From Thermoclostridium sp036562185 (GTDB lineage: Bacteria > Bacillota > Clostridia > DSM-8532), in contig DATCKN010000070.1 of NCBI GenBank assembly GCA_036562185.1, forward strand, positions 1 through 28,494: a stretch of 28,494 bases of DNA, read 5' to 3'. The notes beneath the pieces are model-generated. The model saw only the letters and a list, made by a program, of their open reading frames with translations, was not told the DNA's origin and ran no database searches. Shown one piece after another: positions 9,026 to 15,884 of the stretch. The first letter of the stretch is position 1, and the number at the start of each line of letters is the position of its first letter. The position numbers and the translations under genes were made by a program.

Positions 9026-9624
9026 TTATAAAAGAAACATACATTTGAGTGTATAATTTTTACTTTCCATTTATGCGTCAGGGTTACCATTTACAATTCG
9101 TCGATCTCATAATGCATTGTGACTATGTGGGATCGACGGAAAGAAAAATTAAGCTGTTAGAACTGTTAACAGATTGGTATTGGAGACTAATAAGCAATTG
9201 CCTTATGCTCGCTAGGAATTGACACTAGGCAAAGCATACAGAGTGCGATTTGTTGAAACTGGATTAGCGTCTACCTGTATTCGGTAAAATGATGGTGGAT
9301 GACACTATTTAAGTCTGAATATAAAGAATTTAAATGCTTAATATGTATTTACAAAGTCATATTAAGCAGTAAGTTTTAGACTGCCTAGAGACTTGTCCAA
9401 CTTGCAATGCTCTTTATTTCAACTACCCGCAACTAATTGCGCCTATCTTCTTTTCCTTATTTTTTATTGAAAAGCCAGCCATTAATTTTTAGTCATGTAT
9501 TTACTTCCTGAATTTTTCGGGAATAGAAAAACAGACTACTACAAAACATAATTATGAAACATAAATTTTGTGCAAAGGAAAAAATTGATTGCCAAAAACA
9601 TATTACGAAAAAAAGAAAAATATA
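9026..9624. other. Non-coding stretch with several nested inverted repeats; possible structured RNA
   Basis: No convincing ORF lies between the CARF gene and the SDR promoter. The first 350 bases hold several pairings: CGTCGATC (9099-9106) with GATCGACG (9131-9138); CTGTTA (9154-9159) with TAACAG (9167-9172); TTGCCT (9198-9203) with AGGCAA (9227-9232), crossing TATGCT (9204-9209) with AGCATA (9233-9238); and TGCTTAATATG (9335-9345) with CATATTAAGCA (9358-9368), the last enclosed by AGTCTGAA (9312-9319) with TTTTAGACT ending near 9381. A small hairpin TTCCTGAA/TTCGGGAA sits at 9505-9523. It matches no RNA family I recognise. There is no repeated 28-37-bp unit, so it is not a CRISPR array. It could be a structured RNA, the 3' end of the operon transcript, or a decayed element. 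Confidence 0.4.
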
Positions 9625-9642
9625 TTGATAAATATTTAACAA
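9625..9642. promoter_or_regulatory. Candidate Rex box 1 (over the -35 element)
   Basis: TTGATAAATATTTAACAA matches the clostridial Rex operator TTGTTAA-N4-TTAACAA at 13 of 14 defined positions. It covers the -35 element and part of the spacer, a position where a bound repressor would block RNA polymerase. Confidence 0.62.
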
Positions 9643-9653
9643 TGTGATAATAT
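9625..9653 (+). promoter_or_regulatory. Sigma-A promoter of the SDR gene
   Basis: The -35 element TTGATA (9625-9630) and -10 element TAATAT (9648-9653) are separated by exactly 17 bp. Transcription would start near 9660, giving an untranslated leader of about 45 bases with AGGAGG before the ATG at 9705. Confidence 0.75.
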
Positions 9654-9667
9654 ATAAGCATAACAAA

Positions 9668-9685
9668 GTGTTAATTATTTAACAA
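9668..9685. promoter_or_regulatory. Candidate Rex box 2 (just downstream of transcription start)
   Basis: GTGTTAATTATTTAACAA matches TTGTTAA-N4-TTAACAA at 13 of 14 defined positions and contains the perfect palindrome TGTTAA-TTAT-TTAACA (9669-9684). It lies just after the predicted start of transcription, 43 bp centre-to-centre from box 1. Confidence 0.68.
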
Positions 9686-9704
9686 ACTTAGGAGGCTTTA
9701 TTTA

Positions 9705-10478
9705 ATGGCACAAAAAAATATATTTGATTTAACAGGCAGAGTAGCAGTTGTTACAGGTGCATCATCAGGTCTTGGTGTTCAGATGGCAAAAGCTTTTGCA
9801 AGGCAGGGAGCCGATGTAGTTATACTTGCAAGACGCATGGAGAAGCTGGAGAAGGTTGCTGAGGACATCAGGGCATTAGGTGTGAAATGCCTGCCAATAC
9901 GTTGCGATGTAACAAACACCGAAGATGTAAAAAAAGCTGCAGAAATTGCAGAAAAAGAATTCGGTAAGGTAGATATACTGGTAAACAACGCCGGAAGCGG
10001 ACATGTTGGTCCCACCGAAGAATGTACTGACGATCAATGGAATGGTGTTATAAATCTTGACTTAAACGGTGTGTTCAAGGTTGCCCGTGAATTCGGGAAA
10101 ATTATGATAAAGAACAAATACGGCCGCATTATTAATATCGCATCAATGTATGGGCTTGTTGGAAATTCGGCACTTCCTTGCGCAGGCTATCATGCAGCAA
10201 AGGGCGGAGTTGTAAACTTCACAAGAGCTCTTGCTTCCGAGTGGGCAAAATACGGAATCAACGTTAACTGTATCTGCCCCGGATATTTTGAAACAGAGCT
10301 GACAGTTGATACTCTTAATACTGAGTCCTTTACCAACTACATGAAAGCTACGGTTCCGCTGGGACGTTACGGCAGGGAAGGAGAACTGGATTCTACCGCT
10401 ATATATCTTGCATCAGAAGCATCAAGCTATGTAACCGGAGTAATTATTCCTGTTGATGGCGGATATACCTGCGTATAA
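9705..10478 (+). CDS. Short-chain dehydrogenase/reductase (gluconate 5-dehydrogenase / FabG-like)
   Basis: Classical SDR of 257 residues. The cofactor loop is TGASSGLG (T17-G24), NNAG sits at 94-97, and the active site consists of S147, Y162 and K166 (YHAAK), followed by the PG motif in ICPGYFETEL. The sequence LARRMEKLE after the second beta strand, with arginines and no acidic residue at its end, favours NADP(H), although NAD(H) cannot be excluded. The overall pattern is closest to gluconate 5-dehydrogenase and 3-oxoacyl-ACP reductase families; the substrate cannot be told from sequence. It is a single-gene unit with its own promoter, an AGGAGG ribosome binding site and terminators. Two Rex boxes at the promoter suggest that expression rises when NADH accumulates, i.e. 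a role in reoxidising reducing equivalents. That role is inferred. Confidence 0.88.
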   Translation: MAQKNIFDLTGRVAVVTGASSGLGVQMAKAFARQGADVVILARRMEKLEKVAEDIRALGVKCLPIRCDVTNTEDVKKAAEIAEKEFGKVDILVNNAGSGHVGPTEECTDDQWNGVINLDLNGVFKVAREFGKIMIKNKYGRIINIASMYGLVGNSALPCAGYHAAKGGVVNFTRALASEWAKYGINVNCICPGYFETELTVDTLNTESFTNYMKATVPLGRYGREGELDSTAIYLASEASSYVTGVIIPVDGGYTCV

Positions 10479-10483
10479 AACAA

Positions 10484-10513
10484 ATAGTATAAAGGGTGAA
10501 ACCTTTATACTAT
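10484..10513 (+). terminator. 12-bp perfect hairpin after the SDR gene
   Basis: ATAGTATAAAGG (10484-10495) pairs perfectly with CCTTTATACTAT (10502-10513) around a 6-base loop, 5 bases after the stop codon. No T run follows directly, so it may protect the mRNA 3' end or act with the stronger terminator downstream. Confidence 0.5.
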
Positions 10514-10554
10514 ATAATGTTTATAAATTTCTGCTTTTATTTCTGCTTTTACTA

Positions 10555-10592
10555 AAAGCAAAAAGCTCACCGCAAGGTGGGCTTTTTGCTTT
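10555..10592. terminator. Strong bidirectional terminator between SDR and Y-family polymerase
   Basis: A 17-bp stem (10555-10571 with 10576-10592, one G-U pair) is capped by a GCAA tetraloop. The upper stem is GC-rich and the lower stem is A-rich on one side and T-rich on the other. It lies between two convergent genes and would work as an intrinsic terminator in both directions. Confidence 0.85.
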
Positions 10593-10640
10593 CAGTTTAT
10601 TATTTGCGCTTTAATCTGATTTTGAATGACATTGCTCTTT

Positions 10641-11885
10641 TTACAGAATGGAAGACATCATCTTAAAGTCCTCAATGACACCGCCGGTAATTGGGGACAG
10701 GCCTGAGTTGATAAAAATTGACCTGATTACAGACCTGGGACCGTATTTCATCCGTATTTCGTCAATAGACTGATCCAAACGCCTTCTTCGCTCATTTGGA
10801 GCATCAAACATTGACAATTGGAGCAAATCATTCGGAACCAGATCTGAGACGTAAACACCCATTCCTCGAAGCGCTTCTCCTGCCCACATTTCTTCCATCA
10901 ACTGCGTAGCACGGTTAAAAATTTGATATGTGTCGTCGGTGGCGGCAACAAATTTTTTCTGATGGGATTTTCCGGTTAAATTAGTGTTACGAAGATACAC
11001 CGACACCAGTTTGGCACAGTAGCCTGCCTGTCGCAGTCTCATGCCGACCATTTCGCATAGTGATAAAAGCACTTTTCTGGCTTCATCCATGGAATCCACA
11101 TCAAAAGGGATTGTGGTTGAATTTCCGATGCCTTTGATTGGAGGGCGGGCATCCTCAGAGACGGGACTGCTTTCTATGCCGTTGGCATAGTCGCGGATCA
11201 GCAGGCCCCAACTTTTAAGGTGATATTTTAATAAATCGGGATTGGCCCGTGCCAGATCCCCGATTGTGAATATATTAAGGCGGTATAGCTTTGGTGCGGT
11301 GGAAGGGCCAACCATATAAAGCTCGCGAACGGGTAAAGGCCACATTTTTTCTTTTATTTCATCGGGGAAAAGGGTATGAACCATATCGGGCTTTTTCAGC
11401 TCGCTGGCCATTTTAGCCAGCAGTTTGTTGCTGGATATGCCCACATTAACGGTGAATCCCAGTTCATTCTTTATTCTGTTTTTCAGCTTGTAGGCTGCTT
11501 CCAGCGGCTCTCCGTGAATTGCCTCCATGCCGGTATAATCGAGGAAGGCCTCGTCAATGCTATATACCTGTATTTTAGGCGAAAAATCGCGCATGATGTT
11601 TATCATGGCGTTATGGCACATCATGTAAAGTTCGTACCGTACAGGAACAACGACAAGATCGGGGCATTTCTTGCGCGCGGTGTACAGTGCTTCACCGGTC
11701 TTAATTGAATATTTTTTTGCAGGAATACTCCTGGCCAGTACAATGCCATGGCGGCTTTGCTCGTCCCCGCCGACAACCGATGGTATATTGCGCAAATCCA
11801 CAGTATCGCCCCTTTGAAGGCGGTATACCGCTTCCCAGCTTAAATACGCACTGTTGGCATCAATATGCATTATAATTTTATTCAT
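10641..11885 (-). CDS. dinB: Y-family translesion DNA polymerase (DinB/Pol IV-like)
   Basis: Error-prone polymerase that copies past DNA lesions. The palm motifs are clear: HIDANSAYLSWE near the N-terminus (D9) and the catalytic YSIDEAFLDY (D111, E112). VNVGISSNKLLAKMAS and helix-hairpin-helix-like segments of the thumb follow, and the little-finger domain lies after about residue 230. Near the C-terminus QLSMFD (356-361) is a standard sliding-clamp binding motif. The frame extends to a GTG at 11894, but the ATG at 11885 is preferred because GGGTGA lies 5 bases before it. A LexA palindrome lies 28 bp upstream, so it is SOS-controlled. Length (414 residues) fits the Gram-positive DinB/UvrX-type group. 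It is convergent with the SDR gene and shares its terminator. A plasmid-type UvrX name is possible. Confidence 0.9.
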   Translation of the reverse strand: MNKIIMHIDANSAYLSWEAVYRLQRGDTVDLRNIPSVVGGDEQSRHGIVLARSIPAKKYSIKTGEALYTARKKCPDLVVVPVRYELYMMCHNAMINIMRDFSPKIQVYSIDEAFLDYTGMEAIHGEPLEAAYKLKNRIKNELGFTVNVGISSNKLLAKMASELKKPDMVHTLFPDEIKEKMWPLPVRELYMVGPSTAPKLYRLNIFTIGDLARANPDLLKYHLKSWGLLIRDYANGIESSPVSEDARPPIKGIGNSTTIPFDVDSMDEARKVLLSLCEMVGMRLRQAGYCAKLVSVYLRNTNLTGKSHQKKFVAATDDTYQIFNRATQLMEEMWAGEALRGMGVYVSDLVPNDLLQLSMFDAPNERRRRLDQSIDEIRMKYGPRSVIRSIFINSGLSPITGGVIEDFKMMSSIL

Positions 11886-11912
11886 ATCAGTCACCCAACT
11901 TTATTTTAAAAC

Positions 11913-11926
11913 AGAACATATGTTCT
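11913..11926. promoter_or_regulatory. LexA (SOS) box upstream of the Y-family polymerase
   Basis: AGAACATATGTTCT is a perfect 14-bp palindrome and matches the Firmicutes LexA consensus CGAAC-N4-GTTCG at all core bases except the outermost pair. It lies 28 bp upstream of the polymerase start, where LexA binding would block transcription. Confidence 0.88.
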
Positions 11927-12125
11927 TGTAAATATTATTATATGGCAAAGCTGGTCTTTCTATTCCGGTTAAACAGATTAAATTATAAGGCGCGGAATCC
12001 TGTATAAATTGAAAAGGCGCGTAGTCTTGAAATATATTAAGATGGTATTATATAATTACATAAACATTTGCAAATTTCAGGTTATTGAGTAAATATAAGT
12101 GCTTAAGAAAACGTTACATAAATTA

Positions 12126-12134
12126 TGGTATAAT
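12126..12134 (+). promoter_or_regulatory. Extended -10 promoter of trpS
   Basis: TGG-TATAAT (12126-12134) forms an extended -10 element. No clear -35 lies 17 bp upstream. The predicted transcript starts near 12141, about 29 bases before the trpS ATG. No T-box leader motif is seen in the preceding 250 bp. Confidence 0.55.
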
Positions 12135-12169
12135 AAAGCTGATTGAATGATTATGGAGGAATGAAAATA

Positions 12170-13255
12170 ATGAAGAAAGTGATTTTAACAGGTGACAGGC
12201 CGACCGGAAGGCTGCATATAGGCCATTATGTAGGTTCACTTAGGCAAAGGGTTGAGCTGCAAAATTCCGGGGAATATGATGATATCTTTATTATGATAGC
12301 AGATGCGCAAGCTCTTACCGATAATGCCGAAAATCCTGAAAAGGTACGCCAAAATATTGTGGAAGTGGCATTGGATTATTTGTCCTGCGGACTGGACCCC
12401 GAAAAGTCTACTATCCTTATTCAGTCCCAGATACCCGAGCTGTTTGAACTGACTGCTTACTATATGAATCTGGTTACGGTTTCAAGGCTTCAGCGTAATC
12501 CTACGGTTAAGGCCGAAATCCAGATGAGAAATTTTGAAACAAGCATACCTGTTGGCTTTTTTACGTATCCAATCAGCCAGGCTGCCGACATAACCGCATT
12601 TAAAGCCACAACGGTTCCTGTCGGGGAAGACCAGCAGCCAATGCTGGAGCAAACAAGGGAAATTGTAAGAAAGTTTAACTCGGTATATGGGGAAACATTG
12701 ATTGAGCCTGAAACTCTTCTTCCTGATAACAAGGCCTGTGTAAGACTTCCGGGTACAGACGGCAAGGCAAAAATGAGCAAGTCATTGAACAACGCGATAT
12801 TCCTTGCGGATACGGCCGATGAAGTAAGGCAAAAGATAATGGGGATGTTTACCGATCCGAACCACCTGAGAGTATCAGATCCGGGCAAGGTTGAAGGCAA
12901 CCCGGTATTCACTTACCTTGATGCTTTCTGCAGGGACGAGCATTTTGAAAGATACCTCCCTGAATACCCGAACCTGGATGAATTGAAAGCACATTATACA
13001 AGGGGCGGCCTTGGCGATGTAAAAGTAAAGAAGTTTTTGAACTCCGTTTTGCAGGAAGAACTGGAACCAATCAGGAAAAGAAGAAAGGAATATGAGAAAG
13101 ACATACCGTATGTATACGAAATCCTTAGAAAAGGTACCAGGGCAGCAAGGGAAGTTGCCGCCGAAACACTTGCTGATGTAAAGAAGGCAATGAAAATTAG
13201 CTACTTTGATGATTTGGATTTAATTAATGAGCAAATAAGGAAATTCTCTGAGTAG
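12170..13255 (+). CDS. trpS: Tryptophanyl-tRNA synthetase
   Basis: Class I aminoacyl-tRNA synthetase that charges tRNA-Trp in the cytoplasm. The HIGH motif is at residues 16-19 (GRLHIGHYVG) and the KMSKS motif at 201-205 (GKAKMSKS). TrpRS-type segments ADAQALTDNA and PVGEDQQPMLEQTREI lie between them. The opening GDRPTGRLHIGHYVGS is of the TrpRS subgroup that differs from the standard Bacillus enzyme (which begins SGIQPSG). The frame runs upstream to a TTG at 12143, but GGAGGA at 12155-12160 lies 9 bases before the ATG at 12170, which gives 361 residues, a normal length. It is a single-gene unit with its own promoter. Confidence 0.93.
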   Translation: MKKVILTGDRPTGRLHIGHYVGSLRQRVELQNSGEYDDIFIMIADAQALTDNAENPEKVRQNIVEVALDYLSCGLDPEKSTILIQSQIPELFELTAYYMNLVTVSRLQRNPTVKAEIQMRNFETSIPVGFFTYPISQAADITAFKATTVPVGEDQQPMLEQTREIVRKFNSVYGETLIEPETLLPDNKACVRLPGTDGKAKMSKSLNNAIFLADTADEVRQKIMGMFTDPNHLRVSDPGKVEGNPVFTYLDAFCRDEHFERYLPEYPNLDELKAHYTRGGLGDVKVKKFLNSVLQEELEPIRKRRKEYEKDIPYVYEILRKGTRAAREVAAETLADVKKAMKISYFDDLDLINEQIRKFSE

Positions 13256-13330
13256 CATATGTTTTTACTAATTTGCTGGAAAGAAAATTTATACCGTGTT
13301 TTGTGAAAATGTTAACATAATCATCCGGTG

Positions 13331-13383
13331 GCCGGGTGAAAATCCGGCTAAAGTGCACGAATTAAGCATAATAGGTATTATGC
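13331..13383. promoter_or_regulatory. Two inverted repeats between trpS and the acyl-CoA ligase promoter
   Basis: GCCGG (13331-13335) pairs with CCGGC (13344-13348). The palindrome GCATAAT-AGGT-ATTATGC (13366-13383) ends 4 bp before the -35 element of the ligase, and is itself inside AGTGC (13352-13356)/GCACT (13382-13386). The second is well placed for an operator; the first could be a weak trpS terminator. No T run follows either. Confidence 0.4.
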
Positions 13384-13387
13384 ACTA

Positions 13388-13416
13388 TTGATTAGCTATT
13401 ATAATTGTCCTATAAT
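13388..13416 (+). promoter_or_regulatory. Sigma-A promoter of the acyl-CoA ligase
   Basis: TTGATT (13388-13393) and TATAAT (13411-13416) are separated by 17 bp. The predicted start of transcription near 13423 lies downstream of the first in-frame TTG (13405), which shows that the long form of the ligase ORF is not translated. Confidence 0.78.
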
Positions 13417-13488
13417 GTTATTGATACTGTAGTTTTGAAGTACGGTTTTTTTATAAATGATGAACATGTAGAACGGGAGGATGGTAGA

Positions 13489-15123
13489 ATGCCTATTACC
13501 GAATTTCTGGAGCGCAATGCCAGGCTATATGGCAGTGAAAAATGCCTGACCGAGATAAATATGGATCTTCAGGAAAGGGACAATGTCACATGGCTTGACT
13601 ATGAACTTATAGAGAACAACCCCGCCGGCGAGTATCGCAGAGATATGACATGGCGTGTTTTTGACGAGAAAGCGAACAGACTTGCCAATTTATTAATAAA
13701 AAGGGGAATAAAAAAAGGGGATAAGGTGGCCATTCTGTTGATGAATTGTCTTGAATGGCTTCCCATCTACTTTGGTATATTAAAAGCCGGCGCGATAGCA
13801 GTACCGTTAAATTTCAGGTATACAGCAGAAGAAATAAAATATTGTCTTAATCTATCGGATACTGTTGCGCTGATATTTGGTCCTGAATTTATAGGACGCA
13901 TGGAAACAATTTATCATGATATACCTAATGTAAGAATTCTTTTATATGCAGGAGAAAACCGTCCGTCATTTGCCGAAAGTTACGACAGACTTACAGCTAA
14001 TTGTTCATCCGAAGCACCCGGTGTGGAAATAACAGATGATGACGATGCCGTAATTTACTATTCATCGGGTACAACTGGGTTTCCAAAAGCCATATTGCAT
14101 ACGCACAGAAGCCTGATGTCGGCTTGTTACACCGAGCAAAAGCATCATGGCCAGACAAGGGAGGATAATTTTCTTTGCATACCTCCGCTTTACCATACCG
14201 GTGCGAAAATGCACTGGTTCGGAAGCCTGATATCCGGAAGCAAGGCTGTTTTGCTCCGCGGTGTAAAACCCGAATGGATTCTGAAAACTGTATCTGAAGA
14301 GAAAATCACCATTGTTTGGCTTTTGGTTCCGTGGGCTCAGGATATACTTGATGCCATTGAAAGAGGAGACATAAACTTAAAGGATTACGATTTGTCACAT
14401 TGGAGGCTTATGCATATAGGTGCCCAGCCTGTGCCGCCCAGTTTGATTCACAGATGGAAAAAATATTTTCCAAATCACCAGTACGACACAAATTACGGTC
14501 TCAGTGAATCAATCGGTCCGGGATGCGTACACCTGGGTGTTGAGAATATACATAAGGTCGGTGCCATAGGAAAAGCGGGTTATAATTGGGAAGTAAAAAT
14601 AGTCAATGAAACAGGACAACCCGTACCTCAGGGTGAAATAGGCGAACTGGCGGTTAAAGGGCCCGGCGTTATGAAATGTTATTACAAAGATCCGAAAGCT
14701 ACCGAGGCAGTGTTGAAGGACGGCTGGCTTTTAACCGGCGACATGGCACGTATGGATGAAGAAGGATTTATTTATCTGGTAGATAGGAAAAAGGACGTTA
14801 TTATCAGCGGTGGCGAGAATATTTATCCTGTACAGGTCGAAGACTATTTACGTACGCATGACGGTATCAAGGATGCTGCGGTTATAGGGTTACCCGACAG
14901 GAGACTAGGGGAAATAGCGGCAGCAATAATAGAAGCAAAGCCGGGCGTAAATTTGGCAGAGAAAGATATAATCGAGTTTTGCCGGCCACTGCCACGTTAC
15001 AAGCGTCCCAGAGTGATAATTTTTGACAAGGTTCCCAGGAATCCGACCGGTAAGATTGAAAAGCCACTGCTTAGGGAGAAATACGGCGCAACATGCTTGG
15101 TTGCTGCGCAGACCAAAATGTAG
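13489..15123 (+). CDS. AMP-binding acyl-CoA synthetase (fatty/aryl acid-CoA ligase)
   Basis: ANL-superfamily enzyme that activates a carboxylic acid with ATP and transfers it to CoA. The phosphate loop is YYSSGTTGFPKA, A5 is NYGLSES, A7 is WLLTGDMARMDEEGF, A8 is DRKKDVIISGGENIYP, and the catalytic lysine is K522 in NPTGKIEK. The acid pocket cannot be read well enough to name the substrate; medium-chain fatty acid and aromatic acid ligases are both possible. The frame opens at a TTG at 13405, but a promoter overlaps that position. CGGGAGG lies 8 bases before the ATG at 13489, so the protein is 544 residues and starts MPITEFLERNARLYG, a typical N-terminus for the family. It is a single-gene unit followed by two hairpins. 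Confidence 0.87.
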   Translation: MPITEFLERNARLYGSEKCLTEINMDLQERDNVTWLDYELIENNPAGEYRRDMTWRVFDEKANRLANLLIKRGIKKGDKVAILLMNCLEWLPIYFGILKAGAIAVPLNFRYTAEEIKYCLNLSDTVALIFGPEFIGRMETIYHDIPNVRILLYAGENRPSFAESYDRLTANCSSEAPGVEITDDDDAVIYYSSGTTGFPKAILHTHRSLMSACYTEQKHHGQTREDNFLCIPPLYHTGAKMHWFGSLISGSKAVLLRGVKPEWILKTVSEEKITIVWLLVPWAQDILDAIERGDINLKDYDLSHWRLMHIGAQPVPPSLIHRWKKYFPNHQYDTNYGLSESIGPGCVHLGVENIHKVGAIGKAGYNWEVKIVNETGQPVPQGEIGELAVKGPGVMKCYYKDPKATEAVLKDGWLLTGDMARMDEEGFIYLVDRKKDVIISGGENIYPVQVEDYLRTHDGIKDAAVIGLPDRRLGEIAAAIIEAKPGVNLAEKDIIEFCRPLPRYKRPRVIIFDKVPRNPTGKIEKPLLREKYGATCLVAAQTKM

Positions 15124-15128
15124 TTAGA

Positions 15129-15193
15129 AAACGAGGTTCTTGATATTCTCCCCCCCCCCATGTCCGCATTGGACAAAATTAAGAGCCTCGTTT
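15129..15193 (+). terminator. Long hairpin with a C10 tract in its loop
   Basis: AAACGAGGTTCTT (15129-15141) pairs with AAGAGCCTCGTTT (15181-15193), 13 bp with one G-U pair. The 39-base loop contains ten consecutive C (15150-15159) and a small inner hairpin TGTCC/GGACA (15161-15175). It begins 5 bases after the ligase stop. The T run is short (TTTATCT), so termination is likely but not certain. Confidence 0.6.
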
Positions 15194-15218
15194 ATCTAAA
15201 ATAGATTTTAATTAATTT

Positions 15219-15265
15219 AGGAAAGCTTAGGTTGTTATATTGATAATAACGGCCTAAGTTTTCTT
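15219..15265 (+). terminator. Second terminator after the acyl-CoA ligase
   Basis: AGGAAAGCTTAGG (15219-15231) pairs with CCTAAGTTTTCTT (15253-15265) with G-U pairs. An inner GTTAT/ATAAC stem and the T-rich tail TTTTCTTATTTT give it the look of an intrinsic terminator in tandem with the previous hairpin. Confidence 0.65.
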
Positions 15266-15884
15266 ATTTTCAGGTTTACAGTCAAATAATGAATTGATCT
15301 GCTTGAGCACTCTGATATTGACTTTAACAGTAGAAACATATGCAACTTTTGACCGGGTTGCATTTAGTCGGCAAAATTCAACTAAAAAATATAATTGAAA
15401 GTGTATTATGGATGGAACAGCTGGGAATCTGCAAACATAATCAAAAAAAGAGCATAACGAAATGGTAATGTTTAGTACAAATTTTCGGAGGTATTAAACG
15501 TTAATTTTAAGCGTAGTATGGGAAGTAGTTTAACGTTCAGAGAAACGGGAATATGAAGCGTTTTTATTTGGTTTTTTCTGTGTTATATATACGAATGGAA
15601 ATTTGTAACTCATTGAATATAAAAGGCATTTTTATGCTTGTTAAAATCAGCGTTGCGTATAAGGCGAAAAGCTGTTTTTTTTATGTGAGTGAAAATATAC
15701 AGAGTGTGTTATACTTTCATGTGATATTGATTTTAGATAAAATGGGAAAAGGATTCTGGAATACATAAAAGAACGGAAATATCTGGTCCGGATTTTCAGG
15801 TTATAATTATAGTAATGATCCATTTAAATATTCTGATAAAATTATGCTATACTGAACTCTGATGACTGATATTGGAGGATTAAT
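15266..15884. other. Long stretch without a supported gene
   Basis: About 620 bases between the ligase terminators and the flavoprotein gene. A 71-codon frame (15553-15768) lacks a good ribosome binding site and resembles no protein I know, so it is not called. An inverted repeat AACGTTAA (15497-15504)/TTAACGTT (15530-15537) follows a GGAGG (15487-15491) with no ORF behind it. TATACT (15848-15853) could be the -10 of the flavoprotein promoter, with a poor -35. Otherwise I see nothing; it may hold decayed sequence. Confidence 0.5.

Noticed and set aside
9240..9440. Group II intron or retron RNA (a GTGCG start was noticed)
   Set aside because: No domain V-like hairpin, no reverse transcriptase gene and no recognisable retron stem pair; the GTGCG match alone is chance.
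9026..9700. CRISPR array after the type III operon
   Set aside because: No repeat of 25-37 bp with regular spacing is present; the inverted repeats here are all different from one another.
11376..11708. 110-codon plus-strand ORF
   Set aside because: It lies fully inside the Y-family polymerase gene on the other strand and resembles no protein; it is a shadow of that gene.
11895..12169. T-box leader for trpS
   Set aside because: No AGGGTGGNACCGCG-like antiterminator sequence and no terminator before the gene; the -10 lies only about 36 bp upstream of the ATG.
13405..13488. N-terminal 28 codons of the acyl-CoA ligase frame
   Set aside because: They overlap a good promoter whose predicted start of transcription is downstream of the TTG; a strong ribosome binding site serves the ATG at 13489.
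15553..15768. 71-codon ORF in the long gap
   Set aside because: Poor ribosome binding site, no family resemblance, and a composition like non-coding AT-rich sequence.
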